Both the position numbers and the translations under genes were made by a program. 64,000 nucleotides of DNA from CAVPTL01 sp963708725 (lineage in GTDB: Bacteria; Actinomycetota; Thermoleophilia; Gaiellales; JAICJC01). Positions 8,484 through 17,395 of this stretch are shown here, piece by piece; the stretch's first letter is position 1, and each line of letters opens with the position of its first letter. Location of the stretch: the NCBI GenBank assembly GCA_963708725.1, contig CAVPTL010000008.1, forward strand, positions 822,594-886,593. The letters run 5' to 3'. The notes under the pieces were generated by a model that made no database searches, was not told the origin of the DNA, and worked only from the letters and a program-made list of their open reading frames with translations.

Positions 8484-8938
8484 TGAATATGTCACCACAC
8501 ATCGACGCCGTGCGTGCCGATCTCCTGGCCGCAGCCGAGCTCGGCGACGATGATCTCAAAAACGCCGCCGCCCGCCTCGGCCGGGCGCTCGACGCCTCCG
8601 TCCGTGTCCGCCTCCAGGACGTGCTGGGAGAGGCCGTGCACGAACTCAATGGCCAGCTCGAGTCAGGGCGGGTCGAGTTGCATCTGGCCGGCGAGGACGT
8701 CGCGCTGGCATTCGTCGGCGAAGAGTCCGGGACCCGCACTGACGCGGTTCCCGACGACGATCTCACCGCTCGAATCACGCTGCGGCTGCCCGAGAGGCTC
8801 AAGGTTCAGGCCGAGGCGGCAGCCGCCCGCGAAGGCATCTCCACCAACGCATGGCTGGCGCGGGCCGTGGCGCAGAGCCTCGGCACGCGGTCTCCGGTGC
8901 GATCCGGGACGCGCGTCACCGGATACGCACAAAGCTAA
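8483..8938 (+). CDS. Ribbon-helix-helix (HicB/Arc-like) DNA-binding protein
   Basis: 151 residues. The C-terminal segment TARITLRLPERLKVQAEAAAAREGISTNAWLARAVAQSL is a clear ribbon-helix-helix motif: one DNA-contacting strand and two helices. The N-terminal 90 residues (MNMSPHIDAVRADLLAAAELGDDD onward) are helical and match actinobacterial proteins usually labelled HicB-family antitoxins. No HicA-type toxin gene is adjacent; the neighbour is a DUF4097 gene 23 nt downstream with its own Shine-Dalgarno, an arrangement I know from other actinobacteria. It is likely a transcriptional regulator acting on the three TGACGTCA-type boxes that overlap its own promoter. Confidence 0.75.
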   Translation: MNMSPHIDAVRADLLAAAELGDDDLKNAAARLGRALDASVRVRLQDVLGEAVHELNGQLESGRVELHLAGEDVALAFVGEESGTRTDAVPDDDLTARITLRLPERLKVQAEAAAAREGISTNAWLARAVAQSLGTRSPVRSGTRVTGYAQS

Positions 8939-8961
8939 CTCACCAGTTCGAAGGGAGCACC

Positions 8962-9784
8962 ATGACGACCCACTCCACACCGACGCCTCCCCGGCTCGAT
9001 CTTCGCATCCCCGCAGGCATGATCGAGGTCGAGCTCGAGGCCCGCGACACCACCACGGTGGAACTCACCGCGATCTCAGGGTGGCGACACCGCGCAGGCG
9101 GCGATCGACGCCACCCGGCAGGAGCTTCGCACCACCGGGGCAATGCCCGAGGTGATCGTGCACTGCCCCGAAAAGCCCGGCAGGCTGCGGGGATTCGGCC
9201 GCCAACCCGAGCTGCGGCTCCGCGTGGTCGCGCCGCTGGGATCGATCGTGCGGGTCTCATCACTGACCGCCGACATCGAATGCTCGGCCGGTGCGCACGA
9301 GGTCGCGTGCAAGACGATTTCGGGCGAGATCACCGTCGGTGACGCCACCGGTGCAGTCAAAATCGACTCGACCAGTGGCGACCTTCGGACCGGGCAGGTC
9401 GGCGGCCCACTGCAAGCGGGATCCATCTCCGGTGACATCGCCGCCGGCGCCATCGGAGCCGAATCCCGTGCGCGCACAATGTCGGGCGACGTCAGGATCG
9501 CCGCCGCCGCCGGTTCGGTCAGAGCATCGAGCATGTCGGGCGATATCGAAATCGGCACGCTGATCGCCGGCGAGGCCGATCTCAGCTCGATGTCGGGCGA
9601 TATCCGCGCAGCGGTGGCGCCGGGCGTGCGCGTCTACCTCGACCTCAAGACGCTCTCGGGAGACGCCCGCTCCGAACTCGACGCCGGAATCGACGCGCCC
9701 AGCGGACCACAGCTCACGCTCAAGGCATCGACCAAGAGCGGGGACGTGACCGTCAGTCGCGCGGCGGCAGCGGTGGGTGTGTGA
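8962..9784 (+). pseudogene. DUF4097 family protein, single-base frameshift
   Basis: The gene starts at ATG 8962 after AAGGGAGC. It reads MTTHSTPTPPRLDLRIPAG and VELTAIS in one frame, then continues one frame over as GGDTAQAAIDATRQELRTTG. One extra G in the GGG at 9079-9081 explains this; the span is 3n+1 long. The rest is the DUF4097 right-handed beta-helix-like region with repeated (S/T)(S/M)SGD units: TISGEITVGD, STSGDLRTG, SISGDIAAG, TMSGDVRIA, SMSGDIEIG, SMSGDIRAA, TLSGDARSE, TKSGDVTVS. Function unknown; the pairing with the upstream RHH gene is the main clue. Corrected product about 273 residues. Confidence 0.75.
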
Positions 9785-10064
9785 CCACGACCTCCCCGAT
9801 GCTCGCCGACAGGAGCTCGATCACCATTCCGCCCGTCAACTCCTGATGCATCTCGGCTGCGAGCGCGTCAGAGCGCTCGCAGCCGGCACGATCATCAAAG
9901 GTGGTGGCGGACACGATGTGGCCGGTTTCATCGATCCACACGCGGTAGTTGCGAAAGCCGTCGATCTGCTCGAGTAGTGGGATGAACTCTGCTTCGAGTC
10001 GTGGGATCAGTTGACGGTACTGGGCAGGATCCAAACGGTATTGACGGATGGTGGCGTACATCAT
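9753..10064 (-). CDS. Small ABM-like (antibiotic biosynthesis monooxygenase / dimeric alpha-beta barrel) protein
   Basis: 103 residues. The pattern MMYATIRQYRLDPAQYRQLIPRLEAEFIPLLEQIDGFRNYRVWID fits the dimeric alpha-beta barrel fold of ABM/YgiN-like proteins; the second half repeats the strand pattern (GHIVSATTFDDRAGCERSDALAAEM). Such domains act as cofactor-free monooxygenases or as stress-related small proteins; nothing here sets the substrate. Two adjacent in-frame ATGs (10064 and 10061) are possible. Its 3' end overlaps the convergent DUF4097 gene by 32 bp. It is upstream of none of the nuo genes but follows nuoN on the same strand after 32 nt. Confidence 0.65.
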   Translation of the reverse strand: MMYATIRQYRLDPAQYRQLIPRLEAEFIPLLEQIDGFRNYRVWIDETGHIVSATTFDDRAGCERSDALAAEMHQELTGGMVIELLSASIGEVVVTHPPLPPRD

Positions 10065-10096
10065 TCCCGTGCTTTCTGGAGCCGGGGTGGAGTCGG

Positions 10097-11566
10097 TTAG
10101 CTGAAGAGCGAGTTGCTGGCGGTGCGGGCCAGGTCGATCAGTGGCGAGGGCACGATACCTGCGACCAGCACCGCCACGGCTGCGACCGTGGCGGCCAGCG
10201 CGAGCAGCCTGAACGCGGTGCTTGTCTGCGTGGCCGCAGTGGGTTCTGGCTCGGTGGCCTCCCGCTCATACAGCGCCAGTGGGATCCGCAGGTAGTAGAT
10301 GAGCGCCACCATGGTTGCGAGCACGCCGATCACGGCCAGGTAGGTCTGGTCGTTGTCGACCGCGGCGGAGAAGATGTAGAGCTTGCCGATGAATCCGCCA
10401 CTGGGTGGGAATCCGGCGAGCGACAACATGCACACGAAGAGCGCCGCGCCCAGCCAGCGATGGCGATAGCCCCAGCCCGAGAAGTCGGCAATATCAACCG
10501 GCCTTCCGATCTGGCGCTCGCGGACAGCCACGATCGCGAACGCTCCGATGTTCATGGCCGCATACACCGTCAGGTAGTACAGCAGCGCGCGGGCGCCGAG
10601 CCGGCTGTCCGCGGCAACGGCGGTCAGCAGAAATCCGGTATGGCCGACGGTGGAGTACGCGAGCATCCGCTTGACGTTGTGCTGCCGCAGCGCACCGAGG
10701 TTTCCGACGATGAACGAGACGATCGCGACTGCGGCGACGCCGTTCGACCACACATCCGACTGGCCGGGGAAGGCCGTCACCAGCACCCGCAGGATCACGA
10801 CCAGGGCGATCGCCTTGGTGGCGGCCGACATGAAGGTCGTCACGGGAGTGGGAGCGCCCTCGTAGGCGTCGGGGGTCCACATATGGAACGGGGCCGCGTT
10901 GGCCTTGAATCCCAGCCCCACGATCACCATTGCGATCCCGGCGAGCAGTACGACATCGGCGTGGTCTCCAGCCCTCATCGCGGTCGCGATCCGATCGAAC
11001 TCGAGCTGACCGCTCGCGCCGTACACCAGCGCCGAGCCGTAGAGCAGGAACGCCGCTCCGACCGATCCGATGATGAGGTACTTGAGGCCGGCCTCGATAG
11101 AGGTGATCTCGTCGGTCTCGATTGCGACCAGGACGTACAGCGCGATCGAGAACAGCTCGAGGGCGACGAACAGGATCACGAAGCTGTTTGCCGCTGCCAG
11201 CAGCGCCATGCCACCGCAGGCGAACAGGAGCAGCGCGTAGTACTCGACCGCTCGCCGGTAGATCGCTCCGCCCGCGCCGAACGAGACGCACACGGTGAGC
11301 AGTCCGGCGGCGAAGATGATCAGCTGAGCGCCGGCGCCGAAGGCGTCGATGCGAAGCGTGTGGTCAAAGCTCCAGTGTGAGGAGTCGCTGAACTGAAGCG
11401 CGGCCGCCAGCCCGGCGATGACCAATGTCAGCGCCGCCCAACCCGAGGCGAATTGGGCTGCGGGCCGCTCCGGCAGAAACACCCCGATCAAGAGCAGCAG
11501 CGACGCGCCCACCACCAGGATGATCTCGGGGGCGATCGCGGTCAGATCGACGGGAATCAGGCTCAT
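10097..11566 (-). CDS. nuoN: NADH-quinone oxidoreductase subunit N
   Basis: 489 residues, about 14 transmembrane helices. One of the three antiporter-like proton-pumping subunits of respiratory complex I, in the cytoplasmic membrane. Conserved features include the LFSIALYVLVAI helix, AGLKYLIIGSVGAAFLLYG, and the broken-helix region around GFKANAAPFHMWTPDAYEGAPTPVTTFMSAATKAIA. ATG 11566 overlaps the nuoM stop by four bases (ATGA). It is the last nuo gene of the operon. Confidence 0.96.
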   Translation of the reverse strand: MSLIPVDLTAIAPEIILVVGASLLLLIGVFLPERPAAQFASGWAALTLVIAGLAAALQFSDSSHWSFDHTLRIDAFGAGAQLIIFAAGLLTVCVSFGAGGAIYRRAVEYYALLLFACGGMALLAAANSFVILFVALELFSIALYVLVAIETDEITSIEAGLKYLIIGSVGAAFLLYGSALVYGASGQLEFDRIATAMRAGDHADVVLLAGIAMVIVGLGFKANAAPFHMWTPDAYEGAPTPVTTFMSAATKAIALVVILRVLVTAFPGQSDVWSNGVAAVAIVSFIVGNLGALRQHNVKRMLAYSTVGHTGFLLTAVAADSRLGARALLYYLTVYAAMNIGAFAIVAVRERQIGRPVDIADFSGWGYRHRWLGAALFVCMLSLAGFPPSGGFIGKLYIFSAAVDNDQTYLAVIGVLATMVALIYYLRIPLALYEREATEPEPTAATQTSTAFRLLALAATVAAVAVLVAGIVPSPLIDLARTASNSLFS

Positions 11567-13032
11567 CCGCCGCCACCTCCCGGGCCGAGCGTGGTTGTAT
11601 GCGCGGGCGGAGCCGCCGGGGCCTGATAGCCCTTGACCCGGTTCATGACCCCGAACGGGTAGACGGTGGTCGCCAGCAGCAACACGATCAGCGGTACCGC
11701 GATGGCCAGCTCGCCGGGGCGCAGGTCGGGCGTCTCGTCGCTCACGCGCTCACCGTTATCCCCATGTGCCAGCGCCGAGAACCATCGCAGCGCGTACATG
11801 GCGGCCAGCACGATCGCACAGGCCGCGACGGCGCCCAGCCAGGCCTGCTGCTGGAACGCGCCGATCAAGATGTAGATCTCGCTCACGAACACGCTCGATC
11901 CCGGCACGGCGAGCATGAACATGGTCGAGAACAGCAGGATGGTCGAGAACCGCGGACGGCCATTTGCCAGCCCACCAAGCCAGCCGAAGCGATCGCCGCC
12001 GGCACGCAGCTCGATCAGGCCGATCAGCAGGAACGAGGCGAGCGATACCAGTCCGTGATTCACCATCTGGAAGATGGCGCCCGTCGAGCCGTTCGCGTTC
12101 AGCGCGAAGATCCCGATGATGATCAGGTTCATCTGCCCCAGCGAGGAGTAGGCAACAACCCCCCGCGCGTCGGGCTGGCGGAATGCAACCAGCGAGCCGT
12201 ACAGCAGCCCGACCAGCGCGAGGCCCAAAAACAGCCATCGCCAGTCGTGGGCAGGCCCGGGGAACATCGGCAGGCAGAAGCGCAGCAGGCCGTAGGCGCC
12301 GGCCTTCGAGATCACGCCGGAAAGCAACGCGGTGGTCTCGGGTGCCGACTCGCGGTAGGCGGCGGGCATCCACCCATGCAGCGGAAACATCGGCGCCTTG
12401 ATGCAGAACGCGGCCGCGAAGAAGAAGAAGATCCAGGCCGCGCCCGAGTGCACCTGGGACACCTCGAAGGTGTGGTAGCGGATCCCGATGGCGGCGATCG
12501 CGACCAGCATCAGCAGCGATCCGACCATGGTGTAGACGACAAAGCGGATGGTGGCCGCGCGCCGACCCTCGCCGCCCCACACCGCGATCATCACAAACAG
12601 CGGGATCATCATCACTTCCCAGCCGACGTAGAACAGCACCAGATCCTGAGCGGTGAAGAGCAGCACCAGCGCGGCTTCGAGCAGCAGCACCAGGCCGAAG
12701 TACGCCCGTGGTCGCTCGCGGCCGGCGCGGATCCCGGCGCCGACCGAGGCCGCGATCCCGACCGACGTCAGCAACATCATGAACAGGCCAAGGCCGTCCA
12801 TGCCGACGTGGTAGCGCACGGAGGTGCCGAACACGAAGTCAGAGATCCACACCTTGTCGGTGACGAACTGCATGCCGCCGTTGACGGTGAACTGGACGAG
12901 CGCGACCGCACCGACCACGATCTCGGCAAGCGTTGCTGCCAGCGCGAACAGCTCGGTCTGACGCCGGTCGAGCGGGGCGATCGCAAGGATGGCGGCGGCC
13001 ACCAGCGGCAGGGCGATCAGAAGGGTGATCAC
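11563..13032 (-). CDS. nuoM: NADH-quinone oxidoreductase subunit M
   Basis: 489 residues, membrane antiporter-like proton channel of complex I. Recognised from LVLFYVGWEVMMIPLFVMI (the conserved membrane Glu), the FCIKAPMFPLHGWMPAAYRESAPETTALLSGVISKAGAYGLLRF block and VAYSSLGQMNLIIIGIFA. The start is GTG 13032, overlapping the nuoL stop (GTGA); any longer upstream reading would lie inside nuoL. It ends with a glycine run just before nuoN. Confidence 0.95.
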   Translation of the reverse strand: MITLLIALPLVAAAILAIAPLDRRQTELFALAATLAEIVVGAVALVQFTVNGGMQFVTDKVWISDFVFGTSVRYHVGMDGLGLFMMLLTSVGIAASVGAGIRAGRERPRAYFGLVLLLEAALVLLFTAQDLVLFYVGWEVMMIPLFVMIAVWGGEGRRAATIRFVVYTMVGSLLMLVAIAAIGIRYHTFEVSQVHSGAAWIFFFFAAAFCIKAPMFPLHGWMPAAYRESAPETTALLSGVISKAGAYGLLRFCLPMFPGPAHDWRWLFLGLALVGLLYGSLVAFRQPDARGVVAYSSLGQMNLIIIGIFALNANGSTGAIFQMVNHGLVSLASFLLIGLIELRAGGDRFGWLGGLANGRPRFSTILLFSTMFMLAVPGSSVFVSEIYILIGAFQQQAWLGAVAACAIVLAAMYALRWFSALAHGDNGERVSDETPDLRPGELAIAVPLIVLLLATTVYPFGVMNRVKGYQAPAAPPAHTTTLGPGGGGG

Positions 13033-14924
13033 AGGTTGGCCTTTGTCAGGAAGTACACGGCGAGCACCGCTCCGCCGGCCACCAGGGTGACGGCGTAGCT
13101 TCGAACCAGGCCGGTCTGGGCTGCGGCAACACCGCGCGACACGCCGCGCACCGTGGCCGAGAGCGCGGTGATCGAGCCCCAGATCACGTAGCGCTCGAAG
13201 AAGCGATAGAGCCCGACGGCCACAGCGGCAAAGGGCGCGTACCCGATCGAGTCGTACAGCTCGTCGAAGTAGAACTTGTGCTCGGCCAGCTTCGCCCACC
13301 ATCCCAGCGGTGCCTTGACCCGAGCCAGGCGCGCCGGGTCGGCGTACGTCCACCAGATCAGGACACCGCCGGCGATCCCGAACGACCACGAGATCAAGGT
13401 TGTGACGATGTCGTCGGTGACGGTGGTCGCGCCCGACGGAGCGGTCGCCCCGAGCCACTCGCCGAAGTGGTCGACGGTGCCGAACCCGAGGTCGAGGAAT
13501 CCAACCAGGATCGCTCCCACCGCGAGCGCGGCGATCACGATCATCATCGTCACAGGCCCTTCACCGTGGTCGGTATGCAGATGCTCCTTGGCGAACTCGG
13601 AGCGCTCGCCGTAGAACGTCAGCCGCATCAGCCGCACCGCATACATGCCGGTGAAGAAGGCGCCGATAAGACCTCCGCCCCACACACACCAGGTGAGGGC
13701 GGTGTGGCCGTCGAGCGCCGAGGCCAGGATCTCGTCCTTGCTGAGCGGGAAGAAGCCGATCAGTGCTCCGGTGCCGATCCACATCAGCCATTTGGTCTTT
13801 GGCAGTGCCGATCCCAGGCCACCCATCTTGCGCACGTCCTGCTCGGCGGACATGGCGTGGATGACGACGCCGGCGCCGAGGAACAGCAGCGCCTTGAAGA
13901 ACGCGTGTGCAAGCAGCAGGAACATGCCCTGGCTGTAGGCGCCGACCCCGACCGCCGTGAACATGTACCCGATCTGGCTCATCGTCGAGTAGGCGATGAT
14001 GCGCTTGATGTCGGTCTGCACCATCGCGATCACGCCGGCCATCAGCAGCGTCGCGAGGCCAAGCCAGGCGATCAGGTCATGGACGTGGGGTGCGTTTTGG
14101 AAGATCACGTGGGTGCGCGCCACCAGGTACACACCGGCGGTCACCATCGTCGCTGCGTGGATCAGCGCCGAGACCGGAGTCGGGCCCTCCATCGCATCGG
14201 GAAGCCACGTCTGTAGCGGTAGCTGGGCGGATTTCGCCACGGCACCGACCAGCAGCCCCAGCGCCACCAGGTTGGCGTCGGTCGAGCCTTGCGGCCACGG
14301 CTGGTGGGGGGAGAGCATCACCGAGAAGTCGGTGGTGCCCACGTCTCGGACCATGAAGAAGACCGCGACCGCGATCCCGACATCGCCGATGGCATTCATC
14401 ACGAACGCCTTCTTGGCGGCGATCACGGGCTCCGGGCGCTCGTACCAAAACCCGATCAGCAGATACGAGGAGAGTCCTACGAGCCCCCAGCCCGCCAGCA
14501 GCAGCGCGAAGTTGGCCGACATCACCAGCAGCAACATCGAGAACAGGAACATGTTGAGGTAGGCGAAGAACCGGCGTTCCTTGGGGTCGCCGTGCATGTA
14601 GCCGATCGAGTAGAGCACGATCAGGCTGCCGACGCCCGAGACGATCAGCATCTCGGTCACGGCCAGCTGGTCGACCTGGATCGCCAGTGGGATCTTGAAC
14701 GTCGACGAGGTCGCCCAGGTGTAGAGCGTGTACACCGACGAGCGTTGCGAGGCGTCGTGGGAGAGCATCCGGACGAACACCCCGGCGGCCGCCACAAACG
14801 ACGCTGCGGCAAACGCCGTGCCGGTCCACGCGGCGACTGTGCGGGAGATCCGGGTGGCGGCCAGGGTCAGCAGCACCACGCCGGCAAGCGGCAGAAACAG
14901 GCAGATCCAGGAGAGGGTTTCCAC
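13029..14924 (-). CDS. nuoL: NADH-quinone oxidoreductase subunit L
   Basis: 631 residues, the largest antiporter-like subunit of complex I, with a long lateral C-terminal helix. Signatures include LLAGWGLVGLSSYLLIGFWYERPEPVIAAKKAFVMNAIGDVG, LPLQTWLPDAMEGPTPVSALIHAATMVTAGVYLVAR and STMSQIGYMFTAVGVGAY. It couples quinone reduction to proton translocation together with NuoM and NuoN. ATG 14924 lies 2 nt after the nuoK stop. Confidence 0.96.
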   Translation of the reverse strand: METLSWICLFLPLAGVVLLTLAATRISRTVAAWTGTAFAAASFVAAAGVFVRMLSHDASQRSSVYTLYTWATSSTFKIPLAIQVDQLAVTEMLIVSGVGSLIVLYSIGYMHGDPKERRFFAYLNMFLFSMLLLVMSANFALLLAGWGLVGLSSYLLIGFWYERPEPVIAAKKAFVMNAIGDVGIAVAVFFMVRDVGTTDFSVMLSPHQPWPQGSTDANLVALGLLVGAVAKSAQLPLQTWLPDAMEGPTPVSALIHAATMVTAGVYLVARTHVIFQNAPHVHDLIAWLGLATLLMAGVIAMVQTDIKRIIAYSTMSQIGYMFTAVGVGAYSQGMFLLLAHAFFKALLFLGAGVVIHAMSAEQDVRKMGGLGSALPKTKWLMWIGTGALIGFFPLSKDEILASALDGHTALTWCVWGGGLIGAFFTGMYAVRLMRLTFYGERSEFAKEHLHTDHGEGPVTMMIVIAALAVGAILVGFLDLGFGTVDHFGEWLGATAPSGATTVTDDIVTTLISWSFGIAGGVLIWWTYADPARLARVKAPLGWWAKLAEHKFYFDELYDSIGYAPFAAVAVGLYRFFERYVIWGSITALSATVRGVSRGVAAAQTGLVRSYAVTLVAGGAVLAVYFLTKANL

Positions 14925-14926
14925 GG

Positions 14927-15232
14927 TCAGTTCTTGAGGCTCGTCAGGGCGTCGACGTCGAGATCCGCCTTACGTCGGGCGGCGGCGACCACCAGGCCGA
15001 GTCCGATCACGACCTCCGATGCTGCGACCGCCATCACCACCAGCGCAAATGACTGGCCGGCGGTCTGGCTGTGCAGGCGCGCGAACGAGATCAATGCGAG
15101 GTTGCACGAGTTGAGCATGATCTCGACCGAGAGCAGCAGGATCAGCGGGCTGCGGCGAGTGAAGATACCGAACAGGCCGATCCCAAACAGGATGGCCGAG
15201 ACCGAGATGAAGTAGCCGACATTGACGTCCAT
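14927..15232 (-). CDS. nuoK: NADH-quinone oxidoreductase subunit K
   Basis: 101 residues, three transmembrane helices, of usual family length. The conserved membrane glutamates are in ILLLSVEIMLNSCNLALISFAR and VAASEVVIGLGLVVAAARR, which form part of the proton path at the E-channel. ATG 15232 coincides with the last base of the nuoJ stop. Confidence 0.95.
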   Translation of the reverse strand: MDVNVGYFISVSAILFGIGLFGIFTRRSPLILLLSVEIMLNSCNLALISFARLHSQTAGQSFALVVMAVAASEVVIGLGLVVAAARRKADLDVDALTSLKN

Positions 15233-15888
15233 CAGGTCTTCTCGTCCTCGTCGGGTGCGCCCACGGCCGTGCCCACCTCGAACCGGGTTTCGATGTCCAT
15301 CACCTGCGACTGCACCGTGCGCGGCAGCGCCTGCACGGGTGCATCCTCGAGCGATCCCAGCTCGCCCGGCTGGCGCGGCGCGGCCTTTCGTGAGCCCAGC
15401 ACCACTCCGCCAATCGCGGCCACCATCAACATGATCGAGGTGGTCTCGAAGGCGAGCAGATACCGCCCCAGGAGTGACGTCCCGATGTTGAGCGGCCCGC
15501 CGAACGCACCGCTGACGGCGGCACCCTGGGGGAAGCTCTCATGGCCGACGGCGAAGATCACCTCGACCACCAGCGCGACCGCGGCGACGAAGGCCGCGCC
15601 GGTTTGCCAGAGAGGCCGGCTGGCGGTCGGTTCGTCGGCGCGTCCACCCAGGTAGGCGGTCACGAACATGAACATGATCATCACCGCGCCCGCGTACACG
15701 ATCACCTGCGCGGCGGCCAGGAAGTCGGCCTGGAGCAGCAGGTAGAAGGTCGCCAGCGACACCAGGTTGAGCAGCAGCGACAACGCGGAGTGAAACGGGT
15801 TGCCCGACAGGACGACTCCCAGTGCCGATCCGATCGCGAGCGCCGTGGCGGCCGCAAACACGATGTCGTAGAAGAGATGGTTCGGCAT
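15232..15888 (-). CDS. nuoJ: NADH-quinone oxidoreductase subunit J
   Basis: 218 residues, five transmembrane helices. Typical NuoJ motifs: GNPFHSALSLLLNLVSLATFYLLLQADFLAAAQVIVYAGAVMIMFMFVTAYLG. The soluble C-terminal tail (from about residue 165) is longer than in enterobacterial NuoJ and is charged. It lies 9 nt downstream of nuoI and overlaps nuoK by one base. Confidence 0.93.
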   Translation of the reverse strand: MPNHLFYDIVFAAATALAIGSALGVVLSGNPFHSALSLLLNLVSLATFYLLLQADFLAAAQVIVYAGAVMIMFMFVTAYLGGRADEPTASRPLWQTGAAFVAAVALVVEVIFAVGHESFPQGAAVSGAFGGPLNIGTSLLGRYLLAFETTSIMLMVAAIGGVVLGSRKAAPRQPGELGSLEDAPVQALPRTVQSQVMDIETRFEVGTAVGAPDEDEKT

Positions 15889-15897
15889 GGTGCGGAG

Positions 15898-16380
15898 TTA
15901 CTCGGCCTCGACCACGTCGTAGGGATCGACAGGAGCGACCGGCGTGCGACGTGCCTCCGGGCCGGGTTCGAGCAGCATCTCCTTGGTGTACACCATCGCC
16001 TCACGCGACATCTCGGCCAGCTCGAAGTCATGGCCGAGCGTGATCGCATCGAACGGACAGGCCAGCTCGCAGTAGCCGCAGAAGATGCAGCGGCTCATGT
16101 TGATCTCGTAGATGCGGGCGTAGCGCTCGCCGGCCGAGTAGCGCTCGTCGGCGGTGTTCTCGTCGGCCACGACGCGGATGCAGTCGGCCGGGCAGGCGGC
16201 GGCGCACAGCGAGCAGCCGACGCATTTCTCCAGGCCGTTCTCATGTCGGTGCAGCCGATGGCGCCCGCGAAACCGTGGGTACACGGCGCGCTTCTCGTTG
16301 GGGAACTGCTGGGTCACCGGCTTCTTGAACAGGTGCCGGAACGTGACGCCAAAACCTTTGACCGAATCGACTACGGGCAT
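15898..16380 (-). CDS. nuoI: NADH-quinone oxidoreductase subunit I (2 x [4Fe-4S])
   Basis: 160 residues. Two ferredoxin motifs, CVGCSLCAAACP and CIFCGYCELACP, bind clusters N6a and N6b that pass electrons towards cluster N2 and quinone. ATG 16380 is chosen over an upstream in-frame Met because GAGGAAAA precedes it at proper spacing and the protein then begins MPVVDSVKGFGVTFRHLF, as in homologues. Confidence 0.94.
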   Translation of the reverse strand: MPVVDSVKGFGVTFRHLFKKPVTQQFPNEKRAVYPRFRGRHRLHRHENGLEKCVGCSLCAAACPADCIRVVADENTADERYSAGERYARIYEINMSRCIFCGYCELACPFDAITLGHDFELAEMSREAMVYTKEMLLEPGPEARRTPVAPVDPYDVVEAE

Positions 16381-16396
16381 GTGTTTTCCTCGCGGG

Positions 16397-17395
16397 TCAT
16401 GCGCGGTACGCAACCACGATAGAGGTGATGAGCAGGTTCAGAGTGGCGGCGGGAAGCAGCACCTTCCAGCCGATCGACATGAGCACGTCGTAGCGGACGC
16501 GCGGCAGCGTAGCGCGCACCCACATCTGCAGCAGAATGAAGATCGCCATCTTGATCAGCATCCAGATCGGGCCGGGCAGAATCGGCCCGTCATACCCGCC
16601 CAGAAACAGGATCGACGCCACCGCCGAGAAGGCAATCAGCGAGACGTACTCGGCGTTTTGGAACATCGCCCAGCGCATGCCGCCGTACTCGGTGTGGTAG
16701 CCGGCGACCAGCTCGCCCTCGGCCTCGGGCAGGTCGAACGGTATGCGGCTGACCTCGGCGGTCGAGGCCACCAGGTAGATACAGAAGCCGATGAACTGGG
16801 GGACGATGTACCACATGCCGTCGTGTTGCTGGGCGGACACGATCCCCGTCAGCGAGAGCGACTGGCTCATCATCACCACGCCGATCACGGCCAGCGCGAG
16901 GCTGACCTCGTAGGAGACCAGCTGCGACACCGCGCGCATCGAGCCGAACAGCGAGTACTTGGAGCTCGACGACCAGCCGCCGACCAGGAACCCGTAGAAG
17001 CTGACCGATCCGAGTGCGAACACGACCAGCAGCGCGACGCTGGGATCGGAGATCCACCAGTGGAAGCTGATCGAGGTACCGGGGATGGTGGTGGCACCGC
17101 CGTCAAACGGGATCACGCCGAACACGGTGATCGCGGCAAACAACGAGATCACCGGCGCGATCAGGTAGAGCGCGGGCGAGATGCCGTCGGGCAGAAGGCT
17201 CTCTTTGCGCAGCAGCTTGACGAGGTCGGCGATTGGCTGCAAGAGGCCGAAGGGGCCGACCCGGTTTGGGCCCAGCCGTTGCTGAAAGCGGCTCAGCACG
17301 CGCCGTTCGACCCAGGTCAGGACGGCGAATACCGCCATCACCAGGTTCGCGAGAATGGCCGCCTTGACCAGCGTAATCCAAAAGCCGTCAGGCAT
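16397..17395 (-). CDS. nuoH: NADH-quinone oxidoreductase subunit H
   Basis: 332 residues, eight to nine transmembrane helices. Forms much of the quinone-binding cavity at the membrane interface. Family signatures are visible: WVERRVLSRFQQRLGPNRVGPFGLLQPIADLVKLLRKE near the N-terminus and STAEVSRIPFDLPEAEGELVAGYHTEYGGMRWAMFQNAEY. The start ATG 17395 overlaps the nuoG stop by 8 bp. Confidence 0.95.
   Translation of the reverse strand: MPDGFWITLVKAAILANLVMAVFAVLTWVERRVLSRFQQRLGPNRVGPFGLLQPIADLVKLLRKESLLPDGISPALYLIAPVISLFAAITVFGVIPFDGGATTIPGTSISFHWWISDPSVALLVVFALGSVSFYGFLVGGWSSSSKYSLFGSMRAVSQLVSYEVSLALAVIGVVMMSQSLSLTGIVSAQQHDGMWYIVPQFIGFCIYLVASTAEVSRIPFDLPEAEGELVAGYHTEYGGMRWAMFQNAEYVSLIAFSAVASILFLGGYDGPILPGPIWMLIKMAIFILLQMWVRATLPRVRYDVLMSIGWKVLLPAATLNLLITSIVVAYRA

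Noticed and set aside
8483..9784. HicAB-type toxin-antitoxin module
   Set aside because: Only the RHH antitoxin-like half is visible; the neighbour is DUF4097, not a HicA-like dsRBD nuclease.
10001..11380. 459-codon plus-strand frame opposite nuoN
   Set aside because: Shadow of nuoN; low-complexity charged product.
11599..13098. Long open frame on the plus strand opposite nuoM
   Set aside because: High GC content leaves the antisense frames open; the product is Gln/His/Arg-rich without domain character, while the minus frame is a clear NuoM.
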